From: an uncultured Prevotellaceae bacterium
GTDB lineage: Bacteria; Bacteroidota; Bacteroidia; Bacteroidales; Bacteroidaceae
Length of the DNA stretch: 7,221 nucleotides
Reading direction: 5' to 3'
Assembly: GCA_937910905.1 (NCBI GenBank)
Contig: CALEPV010000069.1
Span: 1-7,221 of the forward strand
Position 1 is the stretch's first letter. Each line of letters begins with the position of its first letter. The notes under the pieces are model-generated. The model had not been told where the DNA came from. It worked only from the letters and a program-made list of their open reading frames with translations, and did not search any database. Positions 6,260 to 7,221 of this stretch are shown here, one piece after another. The position numbers and the translations under genes were made by a program.

Positions 6260-6479
6260 AATTGAGCCCACTTGAAAAAGTTCTAATTGTTCTGTCGCCC
6301 CTACGGTTCGAGAGCGGTTCGAGAGCCTCGCCGACCGACCTCGCCGACCGACAGGGCTTATTTATAACTGCTTGACGTTCAAGAAGGGGTTTCACCCCTC
6401 CCTGTGGTATTTCGTCCTTTCTTGAAGTATCAAGCGTCTCTTCGAGCCGAGCGCAGGACTTTTTCAAGTGGACTCAATT
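6260..6479. repeat. ~220-bp element with 25-bp terminal inverted repeats (MITE-like, or invertible segment)
   Basis: The arms are 6260-6284 and 6455-6479. They are inverted copies matching at 23 of 25 positions (mismatches at 6267 and 6282) and share the core CCACTTGAAAAAGT. Inside are two adjacent exact tandem duplications: CGGTTCGAGAG at 6304-6314 and 6315-6325, then CCTCGCCGACCGA at 6326-6338 and 6339-6351. Nested hairpins follow: CTTGA-CGT-TCAAG (6371-6383), AGGGGT-TTC-ACCCCT (6385-6399) and an outer pairing of 6371-6387 with 6416-6434. No gene fits inside; the short open frames arise from the palindrome itself and give the same peptide piece (RTFSSGLN) on both strands. AATTGTTCT is repeated directly at 6285-6293 and 6476-6484. 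No clean target-site duplication is visible. It could be a non-autonomous transposable element, a phase-variable invertible segment or a structured terminator. Confidence 0.75.
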
Positions 6480-6516
6480 GTTCTATCATAAGCCATGCTT
6501 TCTCCATCCCTCCACT

Positions 6517-7221
6517 TTATGCAAACAGTTCTCCTGTTGCTACAGAAAGTGAGACCTTATATCTGTTACAGATGTCAGAAATCGTTGCACCGTTACGCGA
6601 CAGGCCATAGAAGTTGTCTTCGCTAATGAGCACATACTCCCATTCTCTGTTCATACGTTCCTTTGGCTTCAGTTCGTTAATCTTGCAAGTCCATTCTACG
6701 GCAGCTATTTGCTTTTGGCGGACATTCTTGTCGAAGAGTTTGTCATTGCCTTTGGTTTCTATCAGGTATATTTTCTCATGGGTAGCCACAATGAAATCCG
6801 GGTGATAGGTCGCCATCAGTCCGTCTTTTCGTATATAGTAAATGACGGCAAATGAATGTTGGCTCTCGTTGATTTTCAGAAAACGTTCCACCTCACCATC
6901 CTTATCGAGGAAATCAATAAACGCCTGTTCCAGTCCTCCGCCGTGCGACGGATAGCCCTGCCGTTCGTAAATGGTCTTGTGGGTTTCCATGGAATATGAT
7001 TCTCGCATCTTTATCTCCGTTACCGACGAGAACTTTGTATGGACGACTTGTGCATCCGTCGTCATGATGTTGTTTTGGATGTTGAAGATGGCACGGGCCA
7101 TTTCCTCTATGATATGCTTGGTGACAAAGGCATCCTTCGACAGCAGAATCTTCCAGTCACTTCCATTAAACCCAAATCGGTCATTAGGATTTCTCGGTGC
7201 TGTATGGCAGTGAGAAATCCT
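6517..7221 (-). CDS. Type III Res-like (DEAD/DEAH helicase-nuclease) restriction endonuclease, C-terminal part
   Basis: The reading frame is open from the window edge to TAA at 6519-6517, giving at least 234 residues of a longer protein. An internal Met at 7101 is not the likely start, because the preceding codons (7158-7102, WKILLSKDAFVTKHIIEE) look coding. Numbered from that Met, the nuclease domain shows E59 in GGLEQAF, D102 in YHPDFIV, and E115-T-K117 in YLIETKG: the PD-(D/E)XK pattern found at the C-terminus of type III Res subunits and related helicase-nuclease restriction enzymes. The helicase half and any methyltransferase partner lie beyond 7221. The GC is low (25/60 at 6541-6600, against 38/60 at 2281-2340 in parB), which suggests transfer. 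Codons upstream of ~7165 run through a dispersed 19-bp motif, so the frame there may be fortuitous and the gene may be truncated. Confidence 0.8.
   Translation of the reverse strand, partial: RISHCHTAPRNPNDRFGFNGSDWKILLSKDAFVTKHIIEEMARAIFNIQNNIMTTDAQVVHTKFSSVTEIKMRESYSMETHKTIYERQGYPSHGGGLEQAFIDFLDKDGEVERFLKINESQHSFAVIYYIRKDGLMATYHPDFIVATHEKIYLIETKGNDKLFDKNVRQKQIAAVEWTCKINELKPKERMNREWEYVLISEDNFYGLSRNGATISDICNRYKVSLSVATGELFA
7169..7221. repeat. Second copy of the dispersed 19-bp motif followed by a hairpin at the window edge
   Basis: Bases 7169-7187 (AACCCAAATCGGTCATTAG) are the exact reverse complement of 1158-1176. They are followed by 7186-7195 (AGGATTTCTC) and 7212-7221 (GAGAAATCCT), a perfect 10-bp inverted repeat around a 16-base loop. 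The second arm ends at the last base given. If the palindrome continues, the next bases outside the window should read AATGACCGATTTGGGTT, making one long stem-loop element inside the restriction gene. An inverted-repeat artefact at a contig end is also possible. Confidence 0.65.

Noticed and set aside
6388..6398. parS-like half site (GTTTCAC) in the inverted-repeat element
   Set aside because: Only one half matches; the second half is CCCC rather than GTGAAAC, and the bases belong to an AGGGGT/ACCCCT hairpin.
6243..6467. 74-codon minus-strand frame in the inverted-repeat element
   Set aside because: It starts and ends in the inverted arms and yields the same short peptide as the opposite strand, so it is a product of the palindrome.

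Overview
The window reads as a chromosomal segment of a GC-rich member of the Bacteroidales, probably Prevotellaceae or a close family. Three things support this: the run parA - parB - DUF5683 protein - MltD-like lytic transglycosylase, a neighbourhood I know from Bacteroidales chromosomes; a large lipoprotein with a LruC/DUF4842-type C-terminus, a family common in that phylum; and the lack of strong Shine-Dalgarno sequences, with a TAnnTTTG-type -7 promoter motif ahead of parA. Every gene I can support is on the minus strand, so the window reads right to left. No tRNA, rRNA, CRISPR array or transposase gene was seen.

Layout from right to left. (1) 6517-7221 is the 3' part of a gene for a DEAD/DEAH-helicase-type (type III Res-like) restriction endonuclease. 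It carries a PD-(D/E)XK nuclease domain and is clearly lower in GC than its neighbours. The frame stays open to the window edge, but the last ~55 bases hold a copy of a dispersed 19-bp motif and a hairpin that ends exactly at the edge. The gene may therefore be interrupted there. (2) 6038-6516 is gene-free. It contains a ~220-bp element with 25-bp terminal inverted repeats, tandem duplications and nested hairpins. (3) 4088-6037 encodes a lipoprotein with two FED...ND acidic motifs and a LruC/DUF4842-type end. (4) 3607-4087 is gene-free and is the most unusual part. About ten consecutive 22-bp periods run through it. Those farther from parA carry a self-complementary ACACGCGCGTGT core and form a 48-bp perfect, spacer-less palindrome; those nearer parA carry a CACGTTAC motif. 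The parA promoter candidate lies between this array and parA. (5) 2839-3606 is parA, 1944-2837 parB, 1175-1918 the DUF5683 protein and 1-1117 the MltD-like enzyme (3' end outside the window). These four are tightly spaced and look co-transcribed.

ParA and ParB are the chromosome-partition ATPase and its CTP-dependent DNA clamp. The two downstream genes act in or on the cell envelope, and MltD-type enzymes cut peptidoglycan. The operon thus joins chromosome segregation with wall remodelling. The periodic array upstream of parA is the best candidate for something undescribed: a multi-site nucleoprotein locus (operator or partition-associated site) whose motifs all fall on one face of the helix.
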